Part shown: in pieces, positions 29,661 through 37,622 of the stretch
How the letters are laid out: every line of letters begins with the position of its first letter
How positions within the stretch are numbered: the first letter of the stretch is position 1
From: Actinomycetes bacterium
Lineage (GTDB): Bacteria > Actinomycetota > Actinomycetes > Mycobacteriales > Mycobacteriaceae
Reading direction: 5' to 3'
Assembly (NCBI GenBank): GCA_023460175.1
Contig: JAEWRC010000166.1
Coordinates: 1 to 64,000, forward strand
DNA: 64,000 nt
Made by a program: the position numbers and the translations under genes
Notes under the pieces: generated by a model
Databases searched by the model: none
What the model was told of the DNA's origin: nothing
What the model saw: the letters and a program-made list of their open reading frames with translations, nothing else

Positions 29661-29695
29661 CAGCGGGGGTGCTCAGGTGGTTCGGCGACGGTTTC

Positions 29696-30469
29696 CTAGA
29701 GCACCTTGGAGAGAAACTCCCGCAAACGAGGATGCTTGGGATTGCCGAATACCTCGTCCGGGGTGTCGTCCTCGACGATGTTGCCGTCGGCCATGAAGAT
29801 CACCCGCGAGGCCACCTCCCGGGCAAACCCCATCTCGTGGGTGACCACCACCATCGTCATGCCCTCCCGGGCCAGGCGGCGCAACACCTCGAGGACGTCG
29901 CCCACCATCTCCGGGTCCAGCGCGCTGGTCGCCTCGTCGAACAGCATGATCGAGGGGTTCATGGCCAACGCCCGCGCGATCGCCACCCGCTGCTTCTGGC
30001 CACCGGACAGCGTCGCGGGCTTGACGTGGGCCTTCTCCGCCAGTCCGACCTGGTCGAGCAGATCCAGCGCGCGCTTCTCGGCGGTGTCCTTGTCCATCTT
30101 CTTGGTCAGAAGCGGTGCGAGCGTGATGTTTTGCAGCACCGTCATGTGCGGGAACAAATTGAAGTGCTGGAACACCATGCCGATGTGCTGGCGCACCTTG
30201 TCCAGGTCGACCTTCTTGTCGGTGAGATCGAACTCGTCGACCACCACCTTGCCGCCGGTGATGTCCTCGAGCTTGTTCAAACACCGCAGGAAGGTCGACT
30301 TGCCCGACCCCGAAGGTCCGATGACACAGACGACTTCGCCCTCGCTGATGGTCGTGTCGATGCCGTCGAGCACCACCAGATCGCCGAAGGACTTACAGAG
30401 TCCCTCGATGCGGATCTTGACGCTGCCCTCGGGTTCGGCCGCGGTGGATTCGGGTGCCAGCTGGTTCAT
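29696..30469 (-). CDS. polar amino acid ABC transporter ATPase (GlnQ-like)
   Basis: ATPase of 257 residues with Walker A GPSGSGKST, Q-loop VFQHFNLFPH, signature LSGGQKQRVAIARAL, Walker B IMLFDEATSALDPE and the switch histidine in VVTHEMGFA, all intact. Energises uptake of a polar amino acid, probably glutamine or glutamate. The ATG overlaps the stop of the binding-protein/permease gene by 4 nt. Ends 240 nt upstream of ectA. Confidence 0.93.
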   Translation of the reverse strand: MNQLAPESTAAEPEGSVKIRIEGLCKSFGDLVVLDGIDTTISEGEVVCVIGPSGSGKSTFLRCLNKLEDITGGKVVVDEFDLTDKKVDLDKVRQHIGMVFQHFNLFPHMTVLQNITLAPLLTKKMDKDTAEKRALDLLDQVGLAEKAHVKPATLSGGQKQRVAIARALAMNPSIMLFDEATSALDPEMVGDVLEVLRRLAREGMTMVVVTHEMGFAREVASRVIFMADGNIVEDDTPDEVFGNPKHPRLREFLSKVL

Positions 30470-31932
30470 TTCACGAGCCTTTTCTCGAGTCGGTCCGAGA
30501 GTTTGGTCAGCGCCATGATGACGATGAAGTAGATGATGCCGATGATCAGCCACATGTTGAACGACTGGAAGTTGCGGGCAATGATGATGCGCCCCGTCTG
30601 GGTCAGCTCGGCGAGGCCGATCACCGACAGGATCGAGGTGTCCTTGAGGGTGATCACGAACTGGTTGATGTACGACGGGATCATGGTCCGGACGGCCTGC
30701 GGCAGAATGACTTTGCGCATCGTGGGCAGGTATCCCACGCCGAGGCTGCGGGCCGCCTCCATCTGCCCCTTGTCCACCGATTGGATACCGCCGCGGACGA
30801 TCTCGGTCATGTAGGCGCCGGCGTTCAGCGACAGCGTGATGATGCCCGCGGTCATCGCCGTCATCTGGAATCCCATCGCGGCGGGGATGCCGAAGTAGAT
30901 GAAGAACGCCTGCACCAGAAGCGGAGTGCCGCGGAAGATGTCGACGTAGGTGGTGCCGATCGCGCGCAGCCACAGCGAGCGGGAGACCCGCATCAGACCG
31001 AAGACGACGCCCAGCAGCAGCGCGATGGCGATCGACACCACGGTGAGGATCATCGTCATCTTCAGGCCCGCCATCAGCAGCGGGAAGGTGCTCTTCAGCA
31101 GGCCCAGGAAGGAGTTGTCCGAGACCGCCGCGCCCTCACCGAGATAGCTGTCGATGATCTCGTCGTAGCGGCCGGAATCCCGCAGGTTCTTCAGCCCGGC
31201 GTTGAACTTCGTCAGCAGTTCGGGGTTCTGGCCCTTGTTGACCGCGAACCCGTAGTTGGCGCCCTGCTCCTTCGGGGTCACGGTCTTGAACCCGTTGCCC
31301 TGGGCGATGCCGTAGTTCAGCACCGGGTAGTCGTCGAAGATGGCCACGGAGTTGCCGGTGCGGACCTCGTCGTACATCGAGGCCGAATCGGCGAAATAGA
31401 CCGTGCTGAACCCGAATTCATCCTTGATGGATTCGGCGAACTCAGCGCCCTCGGTGCCGTTCTTGACGGCGACGCGCTGGCCGCGCAGGTCCTCGTAAGA
31501 GGTGATGGTCTCGTTGGTGTCCAACACGGCCATCTGGACGCCCGATTCGAAATAGGGGTCAGAGAAGTCGAAGACGGCCTTGCGTTCGTCGGTGATGGAC
31601 ATCCCGGCGATCACGGCGTCCACTTGGTTGGCCTGCACCGCCTGCAGCGCGGCGTCGAAGCCCAGGGGCTTGAACGTGACGGAGAACCCCTGATCCTCGG
31701 CGATCGCGTTGAGCAGATCGATGTCGATGCCGACGAAATTGCCCTGCTCGTCCTGAAATTCGAACGGCGCGAAGGTGATGTCGGTGGCGATCACATAGTG
31801 CTCGCCCTGCGCAGCGGCCGCCGGCGCGAACATCCCGGCACCGAGCCCGCCGATCAGTAGCGCGATGAGCAGATACGCCAGCCGCATCCGTCTGCCGGTG
31901 TTCTCGACGCCTGGGAGTGATCCGGCTCGCAT
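30466..31932 (-). CDS. fused substrate-binding protein/permease of amino acid ABC transporter
   Basis: A 488-residue protein in two parts: a signal/anchor helix (residues 16-40) with a periplasmic type-II binding domain (about 45-270; ATDITFAPFEF, DYPVLNYG), then a permease domain with five helices carrying the EAA-type loop MEAARSLGVGYLPTMRKVILPQA. Such fusions occur in GlnP-type transporters. ATG 31932 has GAGGAGG 7 nt upstream. With the ATPase gene it forms a complete two-gene importer. Confidence 0.92.
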   Translation of the reverse strand: MRAGSLPGVENTGRRMRLAYLLIALLIGGLGAGMFAPAAAAQGEHYVIATDITFAPFEFQDEQGNFVGIDIDLLNAIAEDQGFSVTFKPLGFDAALQAVQANQVDAVIAGMSITDERKAVFDFSDPYFESGVQMAVLDTNETITSYEDLRGQRVAVKNGTEGAEFAESIKDEFGFSTVYFADSASMYDEVRTGNSVAIFDDYPVLNYGIAQGNGFKTVTPKEQGANYGFAVNKGQNPELLTKFNAGLKNLRDSGRYDEIIDSYLGEGAAVSDNSFLGLLKSTFPLLMAGLKMTMILTVVSIAIALLLGVVFGLMRVSRSLWLRAIGTTYVDIFRGTPLLVQAFFIYFGIPAAMGFQMTAMTAGIITLSLNAGAYMTEIVRGGIQSVDKGQMEAARSLGVGYLPTMRKVILPQAVRTMIPSYINQFVITLKDTSILSVIGLAELTQTGRIIIARNFQSFNMWLIIGIIYFIVIMALTKLSDRLEKRLVK

Positions 31933-32052
31933 GGTGCGCCTCCTCTGCGGTGCTGGGGACGTCTCACGCTAGCGGTCGGAACAGTGTTACGCGGGCATTC
32001 CACGCCCGGGACTTGCACTGGCAATCGGCCGGAATTGTGCGAATATCGGCGG

Positions 32053-32697
32053 GTGAGTTCGCAGGATGACCCGGAAGCGCGGATCCAGGACCTGGAAAGG
32101 TCCCTGGCCGATTCCGCCCGCACCGCGGAGTCGAACACGCTGGCCTACGACGTAATGCCGCATGACACGGCGTACCCGCCGCCCACCGCGTCGTGGTCGT
32201 ACGACGCCCCCGTCCCGCCGCGACCACCGCGCCGCGGCCTGTGGGCCGCCGTAGCCATCGCGACGGTCGCTGGGGTGGGCGTGGCGATCTACCTGGCCGT
32301 CGGAAACACCTCGACCACGCCGGGTCGGCCCACCTTTTCCGGTGGTGGCGGCGGCTTTCCGGCGACCACCACCACCGCCGCCACCGCGGCCCCGTCCCCG
32401 GCCCCGCCGACGCCCACCGTCGAACCGGGCGAGACGCTGACCGTGATGGGCATCGACGGCAACGAGCCACTGCACTGCGACAACAACGTCGTCAGCGTCA
32501 GCGGTATCGACAACATCGTCACAGTGACGGGCCACTGCGCCGAGGTCGTGGTCTCCGGGGTCCGCAATGTGATCGTCGTCGACTCCACGGACGTGATCAA
32601 CGTTTCCGGCATCGAGAACCGAGTCACTTACCGCTTCGGCGCGCCGGAGGTGAACCGCTCCGGCATCGACAACTCCGTCGAACACGGCGAGGGCTGA
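32053..32697 (+). CDS. DUF3060 membrane-anchored protein
   Basis: A 214-residue protein: soluble acidic N-terminus (about 60 residues, partly coiled), one transmembrane helix (about 63-83), a Pro/Thr/Ala linker and a C-terminal DUF3060 domain of short repeats such as VVSVSGIDN, VVVSGVRN and VINVSGIEN that should fold as a small beta-helix outside the membrane. GTG 32053 is chosen from the start of the charged region. Function unknown. Divergent from the ABC transporter. Confidence 0.78.
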   Translation: MSSQDDPEARIQDLERSLADSARTAESNTLAYDVMPHDTAYPPPTASWSYDAPVPPRPPRRGLWAAVAIATVAGVGVAIYLAVGNTSTTPGRPTFSGGGGGFPATTTTAATAAPSPAPPTPTVEPGETLTVMGIDGNEPLHCDNNVVSVSGIDNIVTVTGHCAEVVVSGVRNVIVVDSTDVINVSGIENRVTYRFGAPEVNRSGIDNSVEHGEG

Positions 32698-32760
32698 CGA
32701 CGCCGCCCACCATCACCCCTCGAGCGGTGGGCCCGGCGGCCCACACGATGGTCGGCAGGA

Positions 32761-32797
32761 TGAGCCACCCGGGGCCGGTGTGACTCCGGGTGGCTCA
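32761..32797. terminator. hairpin terminator between DUF3060 gene and katA
   Basis: A perfect 12-bp inverted repeat (32761-32772 with 32786-32797, TGAGCCACCCGG and its complement) with a 13-nt loop sits between two convergent genes. No T-run follows, as is common for mycobacterial terminators. Confidence 0.6.
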
Positions 32798-32817
32798 CCG
32801 AGCGTCGCGAACCAGGC

Positions 32818-34311
32818 TCAGGCTTCGCCCATCCCGTCGACGGGTTCGCCTACGCCACCGGCCCGCACGGCCTTCTCGATCCGGGCACCCAGATCGGCAT
32901 CGACGTTGCGCCAGTACTGGAACGCGCGATCCAGCACCTCCCCCGAGACGCCGCCGAGCAGTGCGCCGGAGATGGTTTCGACGGCCTCGCTGCGCTGCGC
33001 GTCGTTCCACACGTCACGCACCATGGTGCCGGGCTGACCGAAGTCGTCGTCCTCGGAGTGCAGGCTGTAAGCCGCGCGCAGCAGGTCCCCGTCGGTCTCC
33101 CAGCCGTCCTCGGCCGGACCGGTGACGTCGGCCCACGGCCGCCCGGTGCTGTTCGGCGCGTACACCGCCGCGTTGCCGGCGTGGTGGTAGGTCATCTGCC
33201 CGTCGAACATGTAGGAGTTGACCTCGACGCCGTCGCGCGGCTGGTTGACCGGCAGCTGGTGGAAGTTGGTGCCGATCCGGTTGCGCTGGGCGTCGTTGTA
33301 GGCGAACGCGCGGCCGAGCAGCATCTTGTCCGGGGACAACCCGATGCCCGGCACGGTGTTACCCGGCGAGAACGCGGCCTGCTCGATCTCGGCGAAGAAG
33401 TTCTCCGGGTTGCGGTTCAGCGTGTAGCTGCCCACCGGGATCAACGGGTAGTCCGCGTGCGACCAGGTCTTGGTCAGGTCGAACGGGTTGAACCGGTAGT
33501 CGGCGGCCTCCGCGTAGGGCATCACCTGCACCGAGACTCGCCAGCTGGGATGCTCGCCGCGCGCGATGGCGTCGAACAGGTCGCGGCGGTGGAAGTCGGC
33601 GTCGTCGCCGGCCATGGCCGCGGCGTCGGCGTTGCTGAGGAACTCCATGCCCTGCTCGGTGTGGAAGTGGTACTTCACCCAGAACTTCTCGCCGCCGGCG
33701 TTGACCCACATGAAGGTGTGCGAACCGTAGCCGTTCATGTGCCGCCACGTGCGCGGCAGCCCGCGCTGACCCATCAGGTACGTAACCTGGTGTGCCGACT
33801 CGGGATTGAGCGTCCAGAAGTCCCACTGCATCTGGGCCGAGCGCAGCCCGGAGTCCGGCAACCGCTTCTGGCTGCGGATAAAGTGCGGGAACTTCATCGG
33901 GTCGCGCACGAAGAAGATCGGGGTGTTGTTCCCGACGAGGTCGTAGTTGCCCTCGGAGGTGTAGAACTTCATCGAGTAGCCGCGGACGTCGCGCCAGGTA
34001 TCAGGACTGCCCTGTTCACCGGCGACGGTCGAGAACCGAATCAGCAGATCGGTTTCGGCACCCTTCTGGAACAACGCGGCCTTGGTGAACTGTGAGACGT
34101 CCTCGGTGACCTTCAGGACGCCGAACGCGCCCGAACCCTTGGCGTGCGGACTGCGTTCGGGAACTCGTTCCCGGTTGAAGTGCGCCATCTGCTCCAGGAA
34201 GTGCACGTCGTGCAGGACGATCGGACCGTTGCTGCCGACGGTCAGCGAGTTGCGGTCACTGGCGGCCGGCGCACCGGTCCCCATCGTCGAACCGGTGTGG
34301 GGTGTGGTCAT
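32818..34311 (-). CDS. katA: monofunctional haem catalase
   Basis: Small-subunit catalase of 497 residues that breaks down hydrogen peroxide. The catalytic His56 lies in RSPHAKGSGAFG, the distal asparagine in VGNNTPIFF, and the haem-ligand tyrosine region RLLGRAFAYNDAQ-type block is present. ATG 34311 is preferred to an ATG 12 nt upstream because GGAGAT sits just before it. It lies directly after furA (stop at 34324), forming a furA-katA unit in which the Fur protein controls a true catalase rather than the KatG of furA-katG. Confidence 0.95.
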   Translation of the reverse strand: MTTPHTGSTMGTGAPAASDRNSLTVGSNGPIVLHDVHFLEQMAHFNRERVPERSPHAKGSGAFGVLKVTEDVSQFTKAALFQKGAETDLLIRFSTVAGEQGSPDTWRDVRGYSMKFYTSEGNYDLVGNNTPIFFVRDPMKFPHFIRSQKRLPDSGLRSAQMQWDFWTLNPESAHQVTYLMGQRGLPRTWRHMNGYGSHTFMWVNAGGEKFWVKYHFHTEQGMEFLSNADAAAMAGDDADFHRRDLFDAIARGEHPSWRVSVQVMPYAEAADYRFNPFDLTKTWSHADYPLIPVGSYTLNRNPENFFAEIEQAAFSPGNTVPGIGLSPDKMLLGRAFAYNDAQRNRIGTNFHQLPVNQPRDGVEVNSYMFDGQMTYHHAGNAAVYAPNSTGRPWADVTGPAEDGWETDGDLLRAAYSLHSEDDDFGQPGTMVRDVWNDAQRSEAVETISGALLGGVSGEVLDRAFQYWRNVDADLGARIEKAVRAGGVGEPVDGMGEA

Positions 34312-34323
34312 GTCGATCTCCAA

Positions 34324-34749
34324 TCACTTCGGGCTGGTTACGGGCTGACAGTCAGGGCATATACCCCAAAAAGTCACTTCGGCCTCATCGATCTGGAAGC
34401 CGGCGTCATCGGGGGTGTGCAGGCACGGCGCGGTTCCGGTGGCGCAGTGCGCATCGACGATGGCGCGGCAGGATCGGCACACCAGGTGGTGGTGGTTGTC
34501 GCCGGTTTCGAGTTCGAAGCGCACCGGGGATCCGGCCGGTTCGATGCGCCGCAGCAGACCGGCGTCGGTCAGGGCGTAGAGCACGTCGTAAACGGCTTGA
34601 GTGGATAGCGATCCGAGTCGCTTGCGGGCGCCCGTGGCGATGGAGTCGACGTCGCCGTGCGGTTGCGCTTGCACCTCGGCCAGCACTGCGAGACGGGGCT
34701 GAGTCACGCGCAGCCCCACCCGGCGCAATTCGTTGTGCCAGAGGGCCAC
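34324..34749 (-). CDS. furA: Fur-family regulator (FurA-like)
   Basis: A 141-residue Fur protein: winged helix in the first 80 residues (LSTQAVYDVLYALTDAGL recognition region), the HHHLVCRSC metal site, and paired CxxC motifs (CRSC and CPDC) for structural zinc. By its place ahead of katA it is the peroxide-responsive FurA type that represses its own operon. GTG 34749 is the start; the palindrome TTCCAATTGGAA is 11 nt upstream of it. Confidence 0.9.
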   Translation of the reverse strand: MALWHNELRRVGLRVTQPRLAVLAEVQAQPHGDVDSIATGARKRLGSLSTQAVYDVLYALTDAGLLRRIEPAGSPVRFELETGDNHHHLVCRSCRAIVDAHCATGTAPCLHTPDDAGFQIDEAEVTFWGICPDCQPVTSPK

Positions 34750-34759
34750 AGCTGCCGCC

Positions 34760-34771
34760 TTCCAATTGGAA
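34760..34771. promoter_or_regulatory. 12-bp perfect palindrome upstream of furA
   Basis: TTCCAATTGGAA is self-complementary and lies 11-22 nt ahead of the furA start. A good place for an autoregulatory operator, or for interference with ribosome binding. FurA sites in mycobacteria are AT-rich and close to the furA start, which agrees in position. Confidence 0.4.
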
Positions 34772-34801
34772 CGCTTCCAGAGCCCACCATGCCCTCAACT
34801 C

Positions 34802-34830
34802 TTGCGTAAAGCAAGTGTTGCGTAGTGCAA
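34802..34830. promoter_or_regulatory. two tandem TTGCGTAnnGCAA elements upstream of PAS gene
   Basis: TTGCGTAAAGCAA (34802-34814) and TTGCGTAGTGCAA (34818-34830) are 16 bp apart start to start, each with TTGC/GCAA arms and a five-base centre. They lie 11-39 nt upstream of the PAS gene start and in the divergent furA upstream region, so a dimeric repressor bound there could control both directions. The MarR protein encoded nearby is one candidate. Confidence 0.45.
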
Positions 34831-34840
34831 TAATTGGCGC

Positions 34841-35254
34841 ATGGACGAAACGAGGATCGCCACTGCCCTGCTGTCCGGGCCGGACGCGATCATGGCCGCG
34901 GACCGAAATGGCTTGATCACCTTCTGGAATGGCGGAGCCAAGCGCCTGTTCGGCTTCTCCGCCGAGCAGGCCGTCGGCGAGTCGCTGGACCTGATCATCC
35001 CCAAACGCCTGCGGGCCCGGCACTGGTCCGGCTGGCACCGTGTCATGGAGACCGGCCAGAGCCGCTACGGCGACGGGGACCTGCTCGCCGTGCCGGCCGT
35101 CCGCGCCGATGGTTCGACCATCTCGGTGGAGTTCGTCATCCATCCCGTCACCGATGCGCAGGGACAACTCCTCGGCGTCGCGGCCACCCTGCGCGACGTC
35201 ACCGCACGCTTCGAGGAGACCCGCGAACTACGGCGCCAACTTGCCGAGCGCTAG
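34841..35254 (+). CDS. stand-alone PAS-domain protein
   Basis: A 137-residue protein that is little more than one PAS domain (residues 8-125; GPDAIMAADRNGLITFWNGGAKRLFGFS is typical of the first strand-helix part). No output domain is fused, so it must signal by protein contact, possibly binding haem, flavin or a small ligand. It is followed 18 nt later by a MarR gene and opens the plus-strand stress block. Transcript may be leaderless: AATAAT (34829-34834) sits right before the ATG. Confidence 0.8.
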   Translation: MDETRIATALLSGPDAIMAADRNGLITFWNGGAKRLFGFSAEQAVGESLDLIIPKRLRARHWSGWHRVMETGQSRYGDGDLLAVPAVRADGSTISVEFVIHPVTDAQGQLLGVAATLRDVTARFEETRELRRQLAER

Positions 35255-35272
35255 GCGTGGGAAACTGCCGAG

Positions 35273-35749
35273 GTGAGCACGGGCAAGGCGGCGGCAAGCA
35301 CCCCGGTCGAGGAGTTGCGCGCGTTTGAGTTGGCGACCCGCGACCTCGTCGGGGTGGCGCTGCGCAGCTTGGAGGACCTCGAGGTCTCGCTGACCCAGTT
35401 CCGGCTGCTCGCCCTGCTGCAGGAACAGGGCCCGTCCACCTCGACGCACTGCGCGAAGGTACTCGGCGTGGCCGGTTCCTCGGTGACGCGGTTGGCCGAC
35501 CGGTTGCACGCGTCCGGTCATCTGGCGCGCGTGGCCGACCCGTCGAACCGCCGCATCGTGGCCCTCGAACTGACGCCGCAGGGCCGCAAGCTGGTACAGA
35601 AGGCCGCCGACCGACGTCGCCGCGAACTGGGTGAGTTGCTGGATCAGATCGGCCCGGAACAGCGCGCCATCTGCGCGGAGGTGCTCGCCACGCTGCACGA
35701 AGGATTCCTGGAGCGCTCCCTCGAGCCGTCCCGACGGGTGCCGATGTAG
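35273..35749 (+). CDS. MarR-family transcriptional regulator
   Basis: A 158-residue MarR protein with the winged helix at about residues 40-110 (CAKVLGVAGSSVTRLADRL recognition region, DPSNRRIVALELTPQG wing). The reactive N-terminal cysteine of OhrR is not in the expected place, so if it senses oxidants it uses Cys62 or another route. GTG 35273. Lies upstream of the OsmC gene whose promoter bears an OhrR-like palindrome, which makes it the likely local repressor. Confidence 0.85.
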   Translation: MSTGKAAASTPVEELRAFELATRDLVGVALRSLEDLEVSLTQFRLLALLQEQGPSTSTHCAKVLGVAGSSVTRLADRLHASGHLARVADPSNRRIVALELTPQGRKLVQKAADRRRRELGELLDQIGPEQRAICAEVLATLHEGFLERSLEPSRRVPM

Positions 35750-35794
35750 GACTCTTCCAGCCACCCTGGTTTACGCCGCCCGTTGGGTGTAGCG

Positions 35795-35819
35795 TTTTTA
35801 CAATAACCAATTGTAGAAA
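35795..35819. promoter_or_regulatory. OhrR/MarR-like operator and -10 for osmC
   Basis: TTTTTACAAT and ATTGTAGAAA form a 10-bp inverted repeat with one mismatch and a 5-bp centre. The TACAAT...ATTGTA core is that of known OhrR operators. The left half, TACAAT (35799-35804), also reads as a -10 hexamer for osmC (ATG 35834), so a bound repressor would block the promoter. Confidence 0.6.
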
Positions 35820-35833
35820 CAGGGAGGGTGGCA

Positions 35834-36271
35834 ATGAGCATCGCTGAACGCAGCACCGGCACCGTGTGGGAGGGACCCCTTGCGACCGGGACCGGACGAC
35901 TGGACTCCGGCAGCGGCGTCCTGACCGGACTCGACGTCACCTGGGCGGCGCGCACCGAGGCGCCCGGCGGCAAGACCAGCCCCGAGGAACTCGCCGCGGC
36001 CGCGCACTCCTCCTGCTTCTCGATGGCGTTGGCACTGAAACTCGGTGAGCAGCAACTGACTCCGCAACGCCTGGACGTGCGGGCCACCGTGACCCTCGAC
36101 GAGGTCGACGGGGTACCCACCATCGTCTCGTCCGCGCTGGCCATCAAGGCCCGGATCGACGGCGTGGACGCCGGCAAGTTCGAGCGGATCGTCGACGAGG
36201 CCGCCGCTCTGTGCCCGGTGTCGCGGTTGTTCGCCGGCGCCAAGATCAGCGTGAAAGCCGAACTCGAATGA
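35834..36271 (+). CDS. OsmC/Ohr-family peroxidase
   Basis: A 145-residue thiol peroxidase acting on organic hydroperoxides. Both active cysteines are present: Cys61 in AAHSSCFSMAL and Cys127 in AALCPVSRLF. The TSPEELAAAAHSSC sequence places it with OsmC rather than Ohr. Strong AGGGAGGG ribosome site before ATG 35834. Overlaps the hemerythrin gene as ATGA. Confidence 0.93.
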   Translation: MSIAERSTGTVWEGPLATGTGRLDSGSGVLTGLDVTWAARTEAPGGKTSPEELAAAAHSSCFSMALALKLGEQQLTPQRLDVRATVTLDEVDGVPTIVSSALAIKARIDGVDAGKFERIVDEAAALCPVSRLFAGAKISVKAELE

Positions 36272-36738
36272 GCGTGGGCGGCGTCTTGGAACGCGAACAT
36301 CGGATCATCGACGTCGGGATCACCATCTTCGCGGGGGCCGACCCCGCCGAGGTGACCGCCGGCCAACGCACCGCCCTGCTCGACGCCATCGCGATGCTGC
36401 GCCGACACATCTACCTCGAAGAGGAGTACCTGTTCCCACCGCTGCGTGCGGCCGGGCTGCTCGGACCGGTGATGGTGATGCTGCTCGAGCACGGGAAGAT
36501 GTGGCCCGTCCTCGACGAGCTGGAGCGCCTGCTGGGCGACGGGGACTTCGCCGCGACCGCCGAGCTGTGCCGAAACCTGTTGGAGCAGCTGGCCGCCCAC
36601 AACTTGAAGGAGGAGCGCATCCTCTACCCGCAGGCCGAAGACATGCTCGCCGCGGGCGATCTCGACGAACTGAACGAGCTGCTGGCGTCGGCCGAGATGC
36701 CCTCGGGTTGGGCGTGTTCCGGGGTCGCGGTGGACTGA
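36268..36738 (+). CDS. hemerythrin HHE-domain protein
   Basis: A 156-residue four-helix protein with the iron ligands spread as expected: REHRIID, RRHIYLEEEYLFPPL, LEHGKMWPVL and AAHNLKEERILYP. Binds a di-iron centre that senses or stores oxygen, NO or peroxide. Translation is coupled to osmC by the 4-nt ATGA overlap, so the two form one peroxide-handling unit. Confidence 0.9.
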   Translation: MSVGGVLEREHRIIDVGITIFAGADPAEVTAGQRTALLDAIAMLRRHIYLEEEYLFPPLRAAGLLGPVMVMLLEHGKMWPVLDELERLLGDGDFAATAELCRNLLEQLAAHNLKEERILYPQAEDMLAAGDLDELNELLASAEMPSGWACSGVAVD

Positions 36739-37005
36739 GGTTCCGGCGACTTTCGACGACACGCCACATCAAACCAGCCACGGGCGAGCAGGTGGCGGTG
36801 GTGGCCAGACACAACGTCAGCCTTGCCTCGGTCGCCGACGCGCTGGCATGTAGGCATCAACCTTCGCAATCCGGACCGCCGTGCCCTCTAGTCCGAGGAC
36901 CACAGCCACATGCTGACCACAGCCCTCGGCGTAAGCGGTGGCAGTGCGCGGGGGGTGAGAGCACCTCGGCCAGGACTCGCTACTGAACCCACCTACGCTG
37001 GCCGA
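36739..37005. other. 267-nt gap after the hemerythrin gene
   Basis: No gene I can defend. Codon-like stretches occur in two frames (for example 36760-36850 on the plus strand) but lack a good start or stop, so this may be a worn-down gene remnant. No terminator hairpin was seen after the hemerythrin gene. Confidence 0.35.
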
Positions 37006-37188
37006 ATGACGACCAAGCGACTTGCGCTGGCGGCGATGGCATTCAGTGTGCTCGCGCTGTCCGCCGGCGGGCTGCAAGCGTGGGCCTTCACGAGCTCGCA
37101 GCATCCCCGCAATGCGGTCCTGGCGGTGTTCGCCCTCGCCGTTGGTGCCTGCGTCTTTGTCGCCGCGGTCCGGGCGCTGCGGTCATGA
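37006..37188 (+). CDS. two-helix small membrane protein, 60 residues
   Basis: Short protein with two hydrophobic helices (about residues 6-26 and 35-56) joined by a short loop. ATG 37006 starts right at the hydrophobic part. Third-position GC is high, in keeping with a real gene. No known family recognised. The 3' end overlaps the convergent gene by 6 nt. Confidence 0.55.
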   Translation: MTTKRLALAAMAFSVLALSAGGLQAWAFTSSQHPRNAVLAVFALAVGACVFVAAVRALRS

Positions 37189-37395
37189 CATGGCGGTGGA
37201 GCACGCACCGATCAGTCCGAAGAGCAGCAGCACTGCGCCCATCACCGCCCACGCCGTGCCGGTGGCCCGGTCGGTCCGGCGGTGCCGCAGTCCGAAGATG
37301 AGCACGCCGATACCGAGCGCCGGCACCAGCAACGTGCCAAGCAGGCTGCCCGCCAGGTAGGCCAGGTTCGGCTCCGCCAGCAGGTCAACAGCCAT
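37183..37395 (-). CDS. two-helix small membrane protein, 70 residues
   Basis: Hydrophobic helices at about residues 12-34 and 46-66 with a basic loop (LRHRRTDRATG) between them, so both ends should face outside. ATG 37395. Resembles small unknown mycobacterial membrane proteins. No named family recognised. Confidence 0.6.
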   Translation of the reverse strand: MAVDLLAEPNLAYLAGSLLGTLLVPALGIGVLIFGLRHRRTDRATGTAWAVMGAVLLLFGLIGACSTAMS

Positions 37396-37577
37396 CGCTT
37401 CCCCCTCGAGAACCTTCGGTCAGGCTAGCAATGCGTCAGGAATCGTTGCCCTTGGTTCCCGTAGCCGTCGGCCCATCTCGATGTCCTTCCCCTCGGCCTT
37501 TTTCGTCCTTCCCGATGCCGTGGGTGTCGCGCGGGGGAAGCATCGCGCGGGTGGATCCCACCGTTCCCGCGAACGAG

Positions 37578-37607
37578 TCCGGGCCCCTCCTCTCGGCGGG
37601 GCCCGGA
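37578..37607 (-). terminator. GC-rich hairpin after the porin-like gene
   Basis: Perfect 10-bp stem TCCGGGCCCC (37578-37587) with GGGGCCCGGA (37598-37607) and a 10-nt loop, 16 nt past the stop codon. No T-run; mycobacterial terminators often lack one. Confidence 0.6.
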
Positions 37608-37622
37608 ACTACATGGTGTTAC

